In this document: piece after piece, positions 39,835 to 48,909 of the stretch
Layout: each line of letters begins with the position of its first letter
Numbering within the stretch: position 1 is the first letter of the stretch
NCBI GenBank assembly: GCA_016223135.1
Contig: JACRPQ010000016.1
Span: 1 to 64,000, forward strand
Reading direction: 5' to 3'
From: Chloroflexota bacterium
GTDB lineage: Bacteria; Chloroflexota; Anaerolineae; Anaerolineales; Villigracilaceae
DNA length: 64,000 nt
Position numbers and translations under genes: made by a program
Notes under the pieces: generated by a model
The model's database searches: none
What the model was told of the DNA's origin: nothing
The model's input: only the letters and a program-made list of their open reading frames with translations

Positions 39835-39978
39835 TTACCGAACCGGCCCAATGCTGCCGTCGAGGGGACCTTGCACGACAATGGCGACGAAGAGCGCAAG
39901 GGCAAGATGGGCGAACTGGATGTAGCGGCGGTCAATCTTGCTGACGAAGGACACGAGTTTGGCAAGTTTATTGTTCAT
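39835..39978 (-). CDS. 47-residue single-helix membrane peptide
   Basis: Begins MNNKLAKLVSFVSKIDRRYI and continues with the hydrophobic segment FAHLALALFVAIVVQGP. AAAGAGGTGTT precedes the ATG 39976-39978. It starts the unit with the NHLP-like gene, behind a region with the dyads CCCAAATATGGG and CCCATATATGGG. Unknown function. Confidence 0.6.
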   Translation of the reverse strand: MNNKLAKLVSFVSKIDRRYIQFAHLALALFVAIVVQGPLDGSIGPVR

Positions 39979-40087
39979 GGAACACCTCTTTCTTTTGGGC
40001 TTGAAGTTGACAGCATAATATCCCCCCCTAGGATGCAAAACAGGATGCAAAAAAAACGCTCTAAATTGGACAAAGGGCATGGAATCT

Positions 40088-40139
40088 CCCAAATATGGGA
40101 CAACTGATATAAAATCAGCCTATGCCACCCATATATGGG
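40088..40139. promoter_or_regulatory. Paired CCCA-N4-TGGG dyads upstream of the small peptide genes
   Basis: CCCAAATATGGG (40088-40099, imperfect) and CCCATATATGGG (40128-40139, perfect) have centres 40 bases apart, about four helical turns, which would suit a cooperative regulator. The second dyad reappears as CCCCATATATGGGG at 55406-55419. Confidence 0.6.
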
Positions 40140-40163
40140 CATACGAATGGACAAATAAATCAT

Positions 40164-43100
40164 CTAAAAAGTCAATTGCTGATAGAGTTTTTCGGTTTCA
40201 TCCGAAACGGAAACCCCCAATTCCTGCATCGCCTCCTTGCAAGCCTGATAGCGGCGCACCACAGCGGGACGGTCTCCCAATGCTGCCAGAGCGCGCATTT
40301 CGATTTGATAGATGGCTTCGTGAAAACGGTTATGCTTGAGCGCCAGATGACAAACCGCCAAGCATCGCTCCAACTGATTGGCGTCCAGGTACAGATGCGC
40401 CAACTCTTCGAGCGCAGCGGCATACGCCTGATTCAACCTTTCTCTCTCCGTCACTACCCATTCCCCGTTCACATCGGCAAGATAGGGACCGCGCACTAAA
40501 TCCACAGCCTTTTGCAAATGTTCGATGCGCGCTCCCGGTTCGGCGGTTTTATGCGCCCGCTGCAAGTGGGAATCGAACGCTTCCACATCGTATTCATAAT
40601 CCAACTCGCGGTTGAAGCGGTAATACTCCTCTTCGAAAACAATGACATCGCGCCCCGCGGCGCGCCGCAGGCGGTAGATTTCATTCTTGAAGCGTTTTTT
40701 CAACGCCTGAGCATCTTCAACTTCGGGCCAAAGCGCCAAGCCAATCTGTTCTTTTGTGAGCGCTTCCTGACGGTAGAGAAAATAAAAGAACAGGTCGCGC
40801 ACCGATTGCGTGCGCCATTGAGCCATGGTCACAACACGTCCGCTGACGCTTACTTCCGGAATGCCAAAGGCGCGAATTATGAGCGCGGCAGAAGGCACCT
40901 GAATATAACTGGTGTGCTGCCGCAGCGCGCGGCGAATGGCCGGCAGTTTCGAGTTCAGGCGCTGAGCCTTTTCAAGCAGGCTGCGAAAGCGACGATCCAG
41001 CGGCGCGTTCACCTGAATTCCTGCCAGCCAAGGGAGCGTCTGCCGGACAACCACAATCAGAGTATGAGGAGGAGAAGTATTCGATGATAGGAATCCCTGC
41101 GTCTCGCTTCGCGCCTTTTCTTTTTCGCCCGCCGCATTATAAGCAGCTGCCAACCAAACTGCGCTTGCTTCCACTTCCGGGCTTCTTCCATCCTGAATGA
41201 AAAGGCGTTTGGATTCTTCCAAAAATAAAGCCGCCTGTTTCGCTTCCCCACGAAAGAGATAATACTTCCCTTGAACCAGCACCCATAACCCGCGCTCATA
41301 TAGTGACTGACTTTCTCGAAGCCGTTCCTGGAACTCCCGAATGATATGCCCTGCCTCCGTCAAGTTTCCCTGCGCCAGCATCAGATTGCATCTGGCAATG
41401 ACCAGATAATTGGAGATATACTGCCCCGGTAAATCGCCTGCCGCCGCCTCTGCCTGGACATAAGCCTGGGAGGCGGCATCGAAGATTTCCACCTCGCTAT
41501 ACAAATCGCCCAAGCCGGTGAGGATAAGCGCCTCAGTGCGGAGGTTGCGGCTTTTGCGGGCGCAGGTCAGCCCCAACTCAAAGGTCTCCGCCGCCAGTTC
41601 ATATTCACCTATCTGATGATATAGCACCGCCAGATTGTTCAATATATCTGCCTGATAAAAAATATCGCCTTCCGCCTGTTTGATTTGCAAGGCTTTTTGA
41701 TAGTAGGTACGGACAGATTGGATATTCCCCATCGTGTGATACACCATTCCGGTTTCCATCAGCACGATAGGAATGCGGCCCGTTTCTTTCAGGTTGGAAT
41801 AAAGCGACAGAGAGTTTTCCAATGCATCAACCGCCTGCCGCAATTCACCCAACCGATATAAATTCAAGCCCTTCAGACGCAATGCTTCAGCATGATAGAA
41901 CTGCAAGGCAACGTCTGATGTGGACAGCCGCAAAGCCTCCTCAATATCTTCCAGCGAGGAGGAATAATCCCCCAGTAAGCGGAGCGTGTTGGCGCGGCGG
42001 ATGAGGGCAACCGTCAGCCCTTCCACAGCATTCATCTGGCGGTAAAGAGACACTGCTTTATCCAGCAATTCTTTCGATTCTTGCAGCCTGCCTTTGACAG
42101 CAAGAATGGGACCCTGCAGCGAAATCAGGCCGGGACGGGTGTGGAGCATGACAGGCGGCAGGCTGTTGATCCAGCCATCCAAAGTGACCAGCGCGTTTTG
42201 CAGCATCGGTGTGCCGGCATGTTCGATGACATCTGCCAGCGCCTCGAGGTCATTCAGTTCGCGGCAGGTATGGTAGGCTTTTTCCCATTCGCCCAGTTTT
42301 TCGTAGGCTCTCACCATTTGTTCGAGGATGGGGCGCACTTCGTGCGGACGTTCCTCGCGCAGGCGTTTTTGCAGAAACTCGCGAAACAGCGGATGGTAGC
42401 GCAGCCAGCGTCCATCCGAATCGAGAGGCAGGACAAACAGGTTCTTTTCAAGAATGAGGCTCATCAGGTCGTACCAGTTGGGAGGTTGGGAGTAGAGCGG
42501 TCCCAGCACCATCGCACAAAACTGGGCGTTGAATTCTTCCGGCAGCGAGGTGCGGAGAAGAAATTCGCGGATGTGGGGCGGTTGATGATCCAAAACCTGC
42601 TGTCCGAGATAGGAAAAGGTATCCACCCCCGAAACACGCGGCATACCGGGCAGGTTGGAAAGCACCATACCGGTGATCCAGCCGCCGGTTTGCGCCACAA
42701 ACTCCTGCGCGGTTTCATCGGAAAGATGCTGACGGTAGTTCTGGGCGTAGAGCGCCTGCAACTCAACGGGCTGAAACGCCAAATCTATGTGGCTGAGTCC
42801 CGCCACCTGTTCACGCGCCACCATCAAGGTCACATCAGGTAAGGAGGGCAGGGTGCGCGAAGAGATGATGACATGACAGTTCTCGATGACCAGGTTGAGG
42901 AAGCGATTCACCAGCGAAGAAATGACTGCCACATCATCGAGCAAATGATAATCATCCAGAATCAGGAGAAAATCCTCTTCGACGTTGTCGTAGATTTCAT
43001 TGGTGAACAGAACCAGAAGCGCTTCCATGTCCTGTTCAATGGAATTGGAGCGCCTCAAGCGGCTGCGCGAAACCTCCCCCACTTTAGGGAAACGTTCAGC

Positions 43101-43364
43101 GACACAGGCAATCAGATAGGCGAGAAATCTTTGAGGATCACGATCAAGGGGATCGAGAGACAGCCAACAGACCGGCATTTCGACATGATGAGCCAGGTCA
43201 ATCAGCAGGGAGGTCTTGCCGTAGCCGGCGGGCGCCGAGAGCAGGATAAGTTTGTTATCGAGCAGGGACTTCAAATTCTCCAACAAGCGCGGGCGGGAAA
43301 GCAGATCCGGACGGCGACTGGGAACGATAATTTTGGTCTTGCTGATGGGAATGGGCGGAGGCAT
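40164..43364 (-). CDS. MalT-like STAND regulator with BTAD (SARP-type) output domain
   Basis: 1066 residues. A P-loop ATPase (SAPAGYGKTSLLIDL near 41; LLILDDYHLL Walker B near 135) is followed by many TPR-like helices (about 350-800). A winged-helix OmpR-like DNA-binding domain (about 840-920, LFFYFLYRQEALTKEQIGLALWPEV) leads into a bacterial transcriptional activation domain at the C-terminus. It should bind an inducer, oligomerise and activate transcription, possibly of the two small-protein genes downstream. The inducer is unknown. Confidence 0.9.
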   Translation of the reverse strand: MPPPIPISKTKIIVPSRRPDLLSRPRLLENLKSLLDNKLILLSAPAGYGKTSLLIDLAHHVEMPVCWLSLDPLDRDPQRFLAYLIACVAERFPKVGEVSRSRLRRSNSIEQDMEALLVLFTNEIYDNVEEDFLLILDDYHLLDDVAVISSLVNRFLNLVIENCHVIISSRTLPSLPDVTLMVAREQVAGLSHIDLAFQPVELQALYAQNYRQHLSDETAQEFVAQTGGWITGMVLSNLPGMPRVSGVDTFSYLGQQVLDHQPPHIREFLLRTSLPEEFNAQFCAMVLGPLYSQPPNWYDLMSLILEKNLFVLPLDSDGRWLRYHPLFREFLQKRLREERPHEVRPILEQMVRAYEKLGEWEKAYHTCRELNDLEALADVIEHAGTPMLQNALVTLDGWINSLPPVMLHTRPGLISLQGPILAVKGRLQESKELLDKAVSLYRQMNAVEGLTVALIRRANTLRLLGDYSSSLEDIEEALRLSTSDVALQFYHAEALRLKGLNLYRLGELRQAVDALENSLSLYSNLKETGRIPIVLMETGMVYHTMGNIQSVRTYYQKALQIKQAEGDIFYQADILNNLAVLYHQIGEYELAAETFELGLTCARKSRNLRTEALILTGLGDLYSEVEIFDAASQAYVQAEAAAGDLPGQYISNYLVIARCNLMLAQGNLTEAGHIIREFQERLRESQSLYERGLWVLVQGKYYLFRGEAKQAALFLEESKRLFIQDGRSPEVEASAVWLAAAYNAAGEKEKARSETQGFLSSNTSPPHTLIVVVRQTLPWLAGIQVNAPLDRRFRSLLEKAQRLNSKLPAIRRALRQHTSYIQVPSAALIIRAFGIPEVSVSGRVVTMAQWRTQSVRDLFFYFLYRQEALTKEQIGLALWPEVEDAQALKKRFKNEIYRLRRAAGRDVIVFEEEYYRFNRELDYEYDVEAFDSHLQRAHKTAEPGARIEHLQKAVDLVRGPYLADVNGEWVVTERERLNQAYAAALEELAHLYLDANQLERCLAVCHLALKHNRFHEAIYQIEMRALAALGDRPAVVRRYQACKEAMQELGVSVSDETEKLYQQLTF

Positions 43365-43459
43365 GAGTTGGATGAACCTGTTCCTATTTTACCGATTTAT
43401 AGGACTTTTTCATCTGGGTTTATCGCATTTCGACGACAAACTCCAAGATACCCAGCCAT

Positions 43460-43500
43460 ACAAAACAAACAAAGCAGGCAGGCGCTCAAGAACGCCTGCC
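43460..43500 (-). terminator. Terminator between inositol monophosphatase gene and the regulator
   Basis: GGCAGGCG-CTCAAGAA-CGCCTGCC with TGCTTTGTTTGTTTTG following on the minus strand. Confidence 0.78.
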
Positions 43501-43503
43501 TTG

Positions 43504-44277
43504 TTAGGAATGCAGCACGTCCAGCATCCTGGCATGGATGCCCGGCGTCGCAGCGACCACCGATTGGGGCGGGGAAATGTAATCCGCCTCGCCGCGGACA
43601 TTGGTCACACGTCCGCCCGCCTCTTCGCAGATTAACCCGCCAGCAGCGACATCCCAGGGTTTAAGCGCCAGCTCCCAGAAGCCGTCGAAGCGGCCCGCCG
43701 CCACGTAACACAGGTCCAGCGCGGCAGAGCCGAGGCGGCGAACACCCTGTGTCATCTTGGCAAATTTCACAAAGTTGGCAAAGTTATCCTGCTCCGTGTT
43801 CCAGGCGTCATAAGGAAAGCCGGTCACCAACAGACTTTTTTGCAGTTCGGTGACGGCAGACACGCGAAGGGGGCGTCCATTCAGCCAGGCGCCCTTACCG
43901 CGCTCCGCCAAAAACATCTCGCCGCGCAGCGGGTCGTAGACGGCGCCCAAGCTCACGGTCCCGTGAGAGGCGTAAGCGATGGAGACGCTGAAGATGGGGA
44001 CATGATGCGCGTAATTCACCGTTCCATCCAGCGGATCAATGTACCAGATGTGGTCGTTGCTCCCCTCGATGACGCCGCTCTCTTCGGAAAAGATGTGATG
44101 GGAGGAAAAATCCCGGCGCACCTCCCCCAGCAGGAACGCCTCGGATTGATGATCCACCTCGGTCACCAGGTCAATCACGCCCTTGTAATCCACCTTATGG
44201 TCTTTGTTGTAGCCTTCGCGCAAGATTTCACCCGCCCGGCGGGCGAGCGTTTCAAGATAAGCCAATGTAGGCTGCAT
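43504..44277 (-). CDS. Inositol monophosphatase family protein
   Basis: 257 residues. The metal-binding FSEESGVIEG (Glu near 69), WYIDPLDGTVNYAHHVP (about 79-95) and KPWDVAAGGLICEEAGG (about 207-224) define the IMPase/FBPase superfamily. It may act on myo-inositol phosphate or related phosphates. The gene is bounded by a terminator and a repeat. Confidence 0.93.
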   Translation of the reverse strand: MQPTLAYLETLARRAGEILREGYNKDHKVDYKGVIDLVTEVDHQSEAFLLGEVRRDFSSHHIFSEESGVIEGSNDHIWYIDPLDGTVNYAHHVPIFSVSIAYASHGTVSLGAVYDPLRGEMFLAERGKGAWLNGRPLRVSAVTELQKSLLVTGFPYDAWNTEQDNFANFVKFAKMTQGVRRLGSAALDLCYVAAGRFDGFWELALKPWDVAAGGLICEEAGGRVTNVRGEADYISPPQSVVAATPGIHARMLDVLHS

Positions 44278-44295
44278 AGGAAATTACCTCAAATT

Positions 44296-44332
44296 TCGTC
44301 CCGAAGGCTGGGCAAACAAGACCTCCGGGACG
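44296..44332. repeat. Partial TTCGGGATAA-family element
   Basis: TCGTCCCGAAGGCT and CCTCCGGGACG are left and right inner arms of the family, with a different centre and no terminal arms. Confidence 0.5.
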
Positions 44333-44381
44333 TTCGATGACAATAGACAGGCGTCCTTTTCTCACACAGGAGGAACGCGCT

Positions 44382-45005
44382 TTACTTTTTCAATGCTTCG
44401 ATGGTGTTGTAAATATCGTAGAGTTCAGCCTGTATCTCGTCGCGGTCGCGCATGGACTGTTGAAGCAGCGCCTCGAAAGCGGGCTTTTGATCCGGCGGCA
44501 GTGTAGGCAGCAGACGTTCGGCGCGCGCAATCTGTGAATTTTTATGGCGCAGTTTGTCTTCCAGGCGCGTGCGGTAACCGTTGTAGAATTTTTCCATGTC
44601 GAGCGGCTGAGGCTGGGTAAAGGGCTGTTGTGTCACCAGCTCCGCCACCGTAAGCAGAAAGTCCTCGGTGTCAATCGGCTTTTCCATGAAACGCGCCGCT
44701 CCCAAACTCAAAGCAAACTGCTTATCCTCGGGCGTCACATACGTTGCCGATAGAAACACCACCGGGATGGAGCGCGTCTCTGGATTGATGCGCAGTTTTT
44801 GGACAAAGGCATACCCATCCATCTTGGGCATCAGGATGTCGGTGACGATCAACACGGGGCGCGTTTTGGCAATCACCTCCAGCGCCTCCGCGCCGTTGTG
44901 CGCCGTAATCACCGAATAACCTTTGAACCGCAGAGTGACTTCCAGCAGTTCCAAAACATTCGGCACATCTTCCACAATCAGGATGGGACCATACGAAGTC
45001 GTCAT
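44382..45005 (-). CDS. Response regulator, receiver domain with coiled-coil tail
   Basis: 207 residues. The receiver domain (about 1-125) has ILIVEDV, the phospho-Asp in LIVTDILMPKMDG near residue 54, a Ser/Thr-type switch in VFLSA and the Lys in FMEKP. The tail (about 140-207) is helical with charged heptad-like residues (LRHKNSQIARAERLLPTL) and has no DNA-binding domain. No histidine kinase adjacent, so partner unknown. Confidence 0.88.
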   Translation of the reverse strand: MTTSYGPILIVEDVPNVLELLEVTLRFKGYSVITAHNGAEALEVIAKTRPVLIVTDILMPKMDGYAFVQKLRINPETRSIPVVFLSATYVTPEDKQFALSLGAARFMEKPIDTEDFLLTVAELVTQQPFTQPQPLDMEKFYNGYRTRLEDKLRHKNSQIARAERLLPTLPPDQKPAFEALLQQSMRDRDEIQAELYDIYNTIEALKK

Positions 45006-45123
45006 GGTGCTATTGTAGCCGCATTCGGGATGCGAAACAAGACCGCCTCGTTCTTAACACGAACCTGCCACTCTCTCATCAGCCTGTTTCACGCTGAAGC
45101 CTTTCCTGCTCACTTACCTTAAC

Positions 45124-45222
45124 GTCAGTTCTGGATAATCGTCCCGAAGGCTGATTCTGCTCTCGAACCCGCTGCGTCAAAAGTCTTCGGGACGATTCAA
45201 AAGCCTTATCCCGAATTCAGGT
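45124..45222 (-). repeat. TTCGGGATAA palindromic element, copy 2 (reverse orientation)
   Basis: Reverse copy of the 25873 element, ending CCTTATCCCGAATTCAGG. It is the first of three repeats filling the 353-base gene-free gap 45006-45358. Confidence 0.88.
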
Positions 45223-45235
45223 TACCTTACGAAGT

Positions 45236-45287
45236 GCGTCGCACCATAGGGCAGATACGCCCACAATAGGCAGCGAAGGTGCGACGC
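45236..45287. repeat. Inverted repeat GCGTCGCACC/GGTGCGACGC
   Basis: Arms 45236-45245 and 45278-45287 are perfect 10-bp complements, in the gap before the arginase gene. Confidence 0.72.
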
Positions 45288-45314
45288 CCCTTCTGCGCAA
45301 CATGAGCCGCTCCC

Positions 45315-45345
45315 ACAGACGTTAGAGAACGTCCGCTGTGCGACG
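45315..45345. repeat. Half copy of the AACGTTAGAGA element
   Basis: AGACGTTAGAGAACGTCCGC is nearly identical to the right half of 11953-12014. It abuts the 3' end of the arginase gene. Confidence 0.65.
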
Positions 45346-45358
45346 AAGCCGTCCTTTT

Positions 45359-46258
45359 CTAACCGCCCCACACCCGCGCCCCCAGCGCCGAACAGATGAA
45401 TTGCACTGCGTCAATGGCGGTCTGGTTCTGGATATCGAGGATGGGGTTGACTTCCACCATGTCCATGCCGATGAGTTTGCCGGTTTCGGCGATGACCTCG
45501 CAGGCAAGGTGCGCTTCGCGGAAGGTCAGCCCGCCCGGCACAGGCGTTCCCACGCCGGGCGCATGGCGTGGATCGAGGGAGTCCATGTCGAAGGAAAGGT
45601 AGATGCCGTCCACGTCGCGGCTGACGCGGTGGATGGCTTTCTCCAGCGCGGCGACCATACCGATGCGATCAATCTGCTCCATGCTTTGCACCATCACGCC
45701 GGCTTCGCGCAGGTTGCGTTTTTCGCCCGGGTCGAGGTCGCGCGCGCCGATGATGGCAACCCGCTGCGGGTCGAGGACGGGAGGCGTTTCGTCCCAGAGT
45801 GAGACAAGGCGCGGGTCGCCCAGTCCGCACAGGGCGGCGAGGGGCATACCGTGAATGTTGCCGGAGGGGGTGGTTTCGTGTGTGTTGAAGTCGGCATGGG
45901 CGTCCACCCAGATGACGCCCAGTTTGCGGTGTTTTGCCGCGCCGCGAATGGAACCGACCGAGAGGCTGTGGTCGCCGCCCAGCACCAGCGGGAAATGCCC
46001 CGCCTGGATGGAGGTCGCTACCGCACCCGCCACACGCCGTCCCATCGGAATGATGCAGTCAATGTATTTGAGTTTGGGGTCGGTGATGCGGCACATTTCC
46101 TGAATGGGCACTTCGACGTTACCCTTATCTTCGATGGTGTAGCCAAGCGCTTCCAGTTTTTTTTGAAGATGGGCGTAGCGAATGGCACTGGGACCCATGT
46201 CCACGCCGCGGCGGTCGGCGCCCAAGTCAATGGGTACGCCGATGATGTCAATTTGCAT
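45359..46258 (-). CDS. rocF: Arginase
   Basis: 299 residues, the normal length. GGDHSLSVGSIRG, VDAHADFNTHETTPSGNIHG and LSFDMDSLDPRHAPGVGTPV hold the binuclear manganese ligands, and the ligand pattern with NTHxTTPSGNIHG favours arginase over agmatinase. It hydrolyses arginine to ornithine and urea. I start at ATG 46256-46258 with GGAGATATAC upstream. hutI is further upstream on the same strand, but a repeat-filled gap separates the two. Confidence 0.92.
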   Translation of the reverse strand: MQIDIIGVPIDLGADRRGVDMGPSAIRYAHLQKKLEALGYTIEDKGNVEVPIQEMCRITDPKLKYIDCIIPMGRRVAGAVATSIQAGHFPLVLGGDHSLSVGSIRGAAKHRKLGVIWVDAHADFNTHETTPSGNIHGMPLAALCGLGDPRLVSLWDETPPVLDPQRVAIIGARDLDPGEKRNLREAGVMVQSMEQIDRIGMVAALEKAIHRVSRDVDGIYLSFDMDSLDPRHAPGVGTPVPGGLTFREAHLACEVIAETGKLIGMDMVEVNPILDIQNQTAIDAVQFICSALGARVWGG

Positions 46259-46324
46259 GTATATCTCCTGAATGTATTTACTGCGAAGGCGCAAAGAGCG
46301 CGAAGGATTTTAGAATAAACTCTC

Positions 46325-46482
46325 TACCGTACATTTCTCTCGTGAAAAACCCTAAAGCCGTCAGTTCGGGATAAACGTCCCGAAGACTGATTCTGCTCTC
46401 GAACCCGCTGTGTCAAAAGCCTTCGGGACGATTCAAAAATTCACGAAGGGAAAGCAGACTTTTAGGGTTTCTGTGTACGGTA
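46325..46482. repeat. Nested inverted repeats between rocF and hutI
   Basis: Outer arms TACCGTACA (46325-46333)/TGTACGGTA (46474-46482) and AAACCCTAAA/TTTAGGGTTT (46347-46356 and 46461-46470) enclose a copy of the TTCGGGATAA element (46360-46440). The element therefore seems to have inserted in an older palindromic repeat. Confidence 0.8.
46360..46440 (-). repeat. TTCGGGATAA element, copy 3 (reverse, one end truncated)
   Basis: Begins TCAGTTCGGGATAAACGTCC and carries CTGATTCTGCTCTCGAACCC. The far TTATCCCGAA end is missing. Confidence 0.8.
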
Positions 46483-46523
46483 AAGAAGAACGGGAGGATT
46501 CGGTAATTCTTGTTTTATCCACC

Positions 46524-46617
46524 GATGAAAGGGATAAAAGTGATTTATTTTCCTTTCATCGCTTTTATCCGTGGTTGAAAAGAATCTTTGCGCCCTTCGC
46601 GCCTTTGTAGTTCAAAC
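46524..46617. repeat. GATGAAAGG/CCTTTCATC inverted repeat region
   Basis: Arms at 46524-46532 and 46552-46560 sit within TTTATCC-rich sequence similar to 60299-60390, followed by TCTTTGCGCCCTTCGCGCC. The frame reading through 46410-46610 is a product of repeats. Confidence 0.6.
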
Positions 46618-47892
46618 CTATGCCGTACGGTAATAGCCCACATCCACCGAATAGACCTGTCCGCGTTTGATGACTTGTTTGACAAGGTTCGTTCCATAGC
46701 GATAGCCGACGTGACGGTAATCTGGCACAGAAAGAATGAGCATGTCTGCCTGTTTGCCGACTTCGATGGAGCCGATGGTATCGGCGCGGCGGATGGCGTG
46801 TGCGGCGTTGATGGTGGCGGCGGCAATCGCCTGGGCAGGGGTCAGTTTCATGTAGCGGCATGCCAGCGCAATTGCCATCTGCATGGATTCGTTCCACGAG
46901 GTGCCGGGGTTGCAGTCGGTGGCGAGGGCAAGGATGGCGCCAGCCTCGATGAGTTTGTGCGCGGGGGTATAGTGGCACTCGGCAAGTCCAAACGGCGTGC
47001 AGGGCAGCGCAACGGCAACCGTATCCGATTTGCCCAGCGCGGCGATGTCGGCGTCGGAGGTCTTCACCAAGTGGTCGGCGGAGGCGGCGCCCAACTCCAC
47101 CGCCAGCGAAGCGCCGCCGAGATTGTCGAATTCGTCAGCGTGGATTTTGAGCGGGAATCCCAGAGAGCGGGCTTGGGTCAGGATTTGACGCGACTGTTCG
47201 AGGGTGAAGGCTTTGTTTTCGCAGAAGACGTCCACAAAGGGCAGGGGCAGGCGCGGGGCGTGAGTCTCCCACCATTCTTTGAGGAGGGGCAGCATGGTTT
47301 GGGTGACGAGGTCGGTGTAGCCTTGAGGGTCGTCGCGGTATTCCGGGGCGATGGCGTGTGCGCCGAGGAAGGTGAAGGCAAGGTCGAGCGGGGTTTCGTC
47401 GTCGAGGGTGAGCAGGGCTTTGAGCAGACGCAGTTCGGTGGCGGTTTGCAGACCGTAACCGGTCTTGGCTTCGACTGTCGTTGTGCCATGGGCGAACATA
47501 CGCAAAAGACGCGGACGGGTTTGCGCGATGAGCGACTCGATGGATGCAGTGCGCGTCGCCCGGACGGTGGAGAGGATGCCGCCGCCTTCAGCCAGAATCT
47601 CCAGATAGGGCTTGCCTGCCATCTTCATCTCGAATTCATTCGCGCGGTCGCCGCCCCAGATGATGTGGGTGTGCGGGTCCACAAAGCCGGGCATGAGGAC
47701 GCAATGGTTGGCGTCGAGGGTGGGCTCGTTGGGGAAGGAGGCGCGGAGTTCGGCGGTGGTCCCCACTGCGACGATTTTTTCATCGCGCACCACCACAGCG
47801 CCATCTTCAATGATGTTGAGCGTGCCGAGCGCGCGCCCGCGCTGAGGTCCGCCGGCGAGGGTGAGGAGTTGGGAAGCGGAGTGAATGAGCAT
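46618..47892 (-). CDS. hutI: Imidazolonepropionase
   Basis: 424 residues. An amidohydrolase barrel with HTHIIWGGDRANEFEMK (metal HxH) near 74, ATELRLLKALLTLDDETPLD, and DADIAALGKSDTVAVALPCT, plus the C-terminal VPDYRHVGYRYGTNLV. It hydrolyses imidazolone propionate in histidine degradation. Other hut genes are not in the window. The next gene upstream, glpX, is 16 bases away. Confidence 0.94.
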   Translation of the reverse strand: MLIHSASQLLTLAGGPQRGRALGTLNIIEDGAVVVRDEKIVAVGTTAELRASFPNEPTLDANHCVLMPGFVDPHTHIIWGGDRANEFEMKMAGKPYLEILAEGGGILSTVRATRTASIESLIAQTRPRLLRMFAHGTTTVEAKTGYGLQTATELRLLKALLTLDDETPLDLAFTFLGAHAIAPEYRDDPQGYTDLVTQTMLPLLKEWWETHAPRLPLPFVDVFCENKAFTLEQSRQILTQARSLGFPLKIHADEFDNLGGASLAVELGAASADHLVKTSDADIAALGKSDTVAVALPCTPFGLAECHYTPAHKLIEAGAILALATDCNPGTSWNESMQMAIALACRYMKLTPAQAIAAATINAAHAIRRADTIGSIEVGKQADMLILSVPDYRHVGYRYGTNLVKQVIKRGQVYSVDVGYYRTA

Positions 47893-47908
47893 GGTGGTTG
47901 GGGAGCAT

Positions 47909-48898
47909 CTAATATTTGACCGCGCTCAATTGCCGTAGTTTGTCCATTTGATGGGTGGCGATGATTTGCCGCACGGTGCCGGTCATGCCGCGCACGACGA
48001 GGGAGTCGGTGCTGGCGCTGGTGCCGAAGTAGCGCACGCCTTTGAGCAGTTCGCCGTCGGTGATGCCGGTGGCGGTGAAGAAGACATCTTCGGAGGAGAC
48101 GAGGTCGTCCATGGTGAGGATTTTGTCGAAGTCGTAGCCGGCTTCGCGTCCACGGCGCAGTTCGTCTTCGTCGCGGGCGTATAACTTGCCTTGAATTTCG
48201 CCGCCCATGGCGCGCAGGGCGCAGGCGGCAATCACGCCTTCGGGCGTGCCGCCAATGCCTATCAGCACATCCACGCCGGAGTTGGGCCAGGCGGTCATCA
48301 GAGCGGCGGCAACGTCGCCGTCGGGGATGAGGCGGATGCGCGCGCCGGCTTTGCGGATTTCGGCAATCATCTCTTTGTGGCGGTCGCGGTCAAGGATGAT
48401 GACGGTCAGGTCTTCCACGTCCTTTTTCTTGGCTTTGGCGATTGCCCGCAAATTTTCGGTGATGGATTTTTCGATGTTGATGACGCCCTTCGCTTCGGGA
48501 CCGACGGCGAGTTTGTTCATGTAAACGAAGGGTCCGGGGTTGAACATGGTGCCGCGCGGGGCAACCGCGACAGTAGAGAGCGAGTTCGAGCGTCCATAGG
48601 CGAGGGGGCGGGTGCCGTCAATGGGGTCCACAGCCACGTCCAGGTCCATGCCCGAACCGTTGCCGACAATTTCGCCGTTGTAGAGCATGGGGGCGTTGTC
48701 TTTTTCGCCTTCGCCGATGACGATGACGCCGTTCATGTCAATGGTTTGGAGGACAGTCCGCATGGCGTTGACCGCCGCTCGGTCTGCCGCTTCTTTATCG
48801 CCGCGCCCCATAAAACGCCCGGCGGCCAGCGCAGCCGCTTCAGTGACGCGCACCAGTTCGAGCGCGAGGTTTCTGGTGGGGTCTTTGGTGATGTCCAT
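47909..48898 (-). CDS. glpX: Class II fructose-1,6-bisphosphatase
   Basis: 329 residues. RVTEAAALAAGRFMGRGDKEAADRAAV, IGEGEKDNAPMLYNGE and VDPIDGTRPLAYGRSN (metal site) with DVLIGIGGTPEGVIAACAL match GlpX. It produces fructose 6-phosphate in gluconeogenesis. I start at ATG 48896-48898 with AAAAGGAGG upstream, 11 bases after cdsA. Confidence 0.95.
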   Translation of the reverse strand: MDITKDPTRNLALELVRVTEAAALAAGRFMGRGDKEAADRAAVNAMRTVLQTIDMNGVIVIGEGEKDNAPMLYNGEIVGNGSGMDLDVAVDPIDGTRPLAYGRSNSLSTVAVAPRGTMFNPGPFVYMNKLAVGPEAKGVINIEKSITENLRAIAKAKKKDVEDLTVIILDRDRHKEMIAEIRKAGARIRLIPDGDVAAALMTAWPNSGVDVLIGIGGTPEGVIAACALRAMGGEIQGKLYARDEDELRRGREAGYDFDKILTMDDLVSSEDVFFTATGITDGELLKGVRYFGTSASTDSLVVRGMTGTVRQIIATHQMDKLRQLSAVKY

Positions 48899-48909
48899 TG
48901 CACCTCCTT

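Noticed and set aside
39523-39978. Calling the small NHLP-like and membrane-peptide genes a RiPP cluster.
   Set aside because: No double-Gly cleavage site, no lanthipeptide, radical-SAM or cyclodehydratase gene nearby.
46410-46610. A 66-codon ORF between rocF and hutI.
   Set aside because: It runs through three overlapping repeat elements and has no homology signature.
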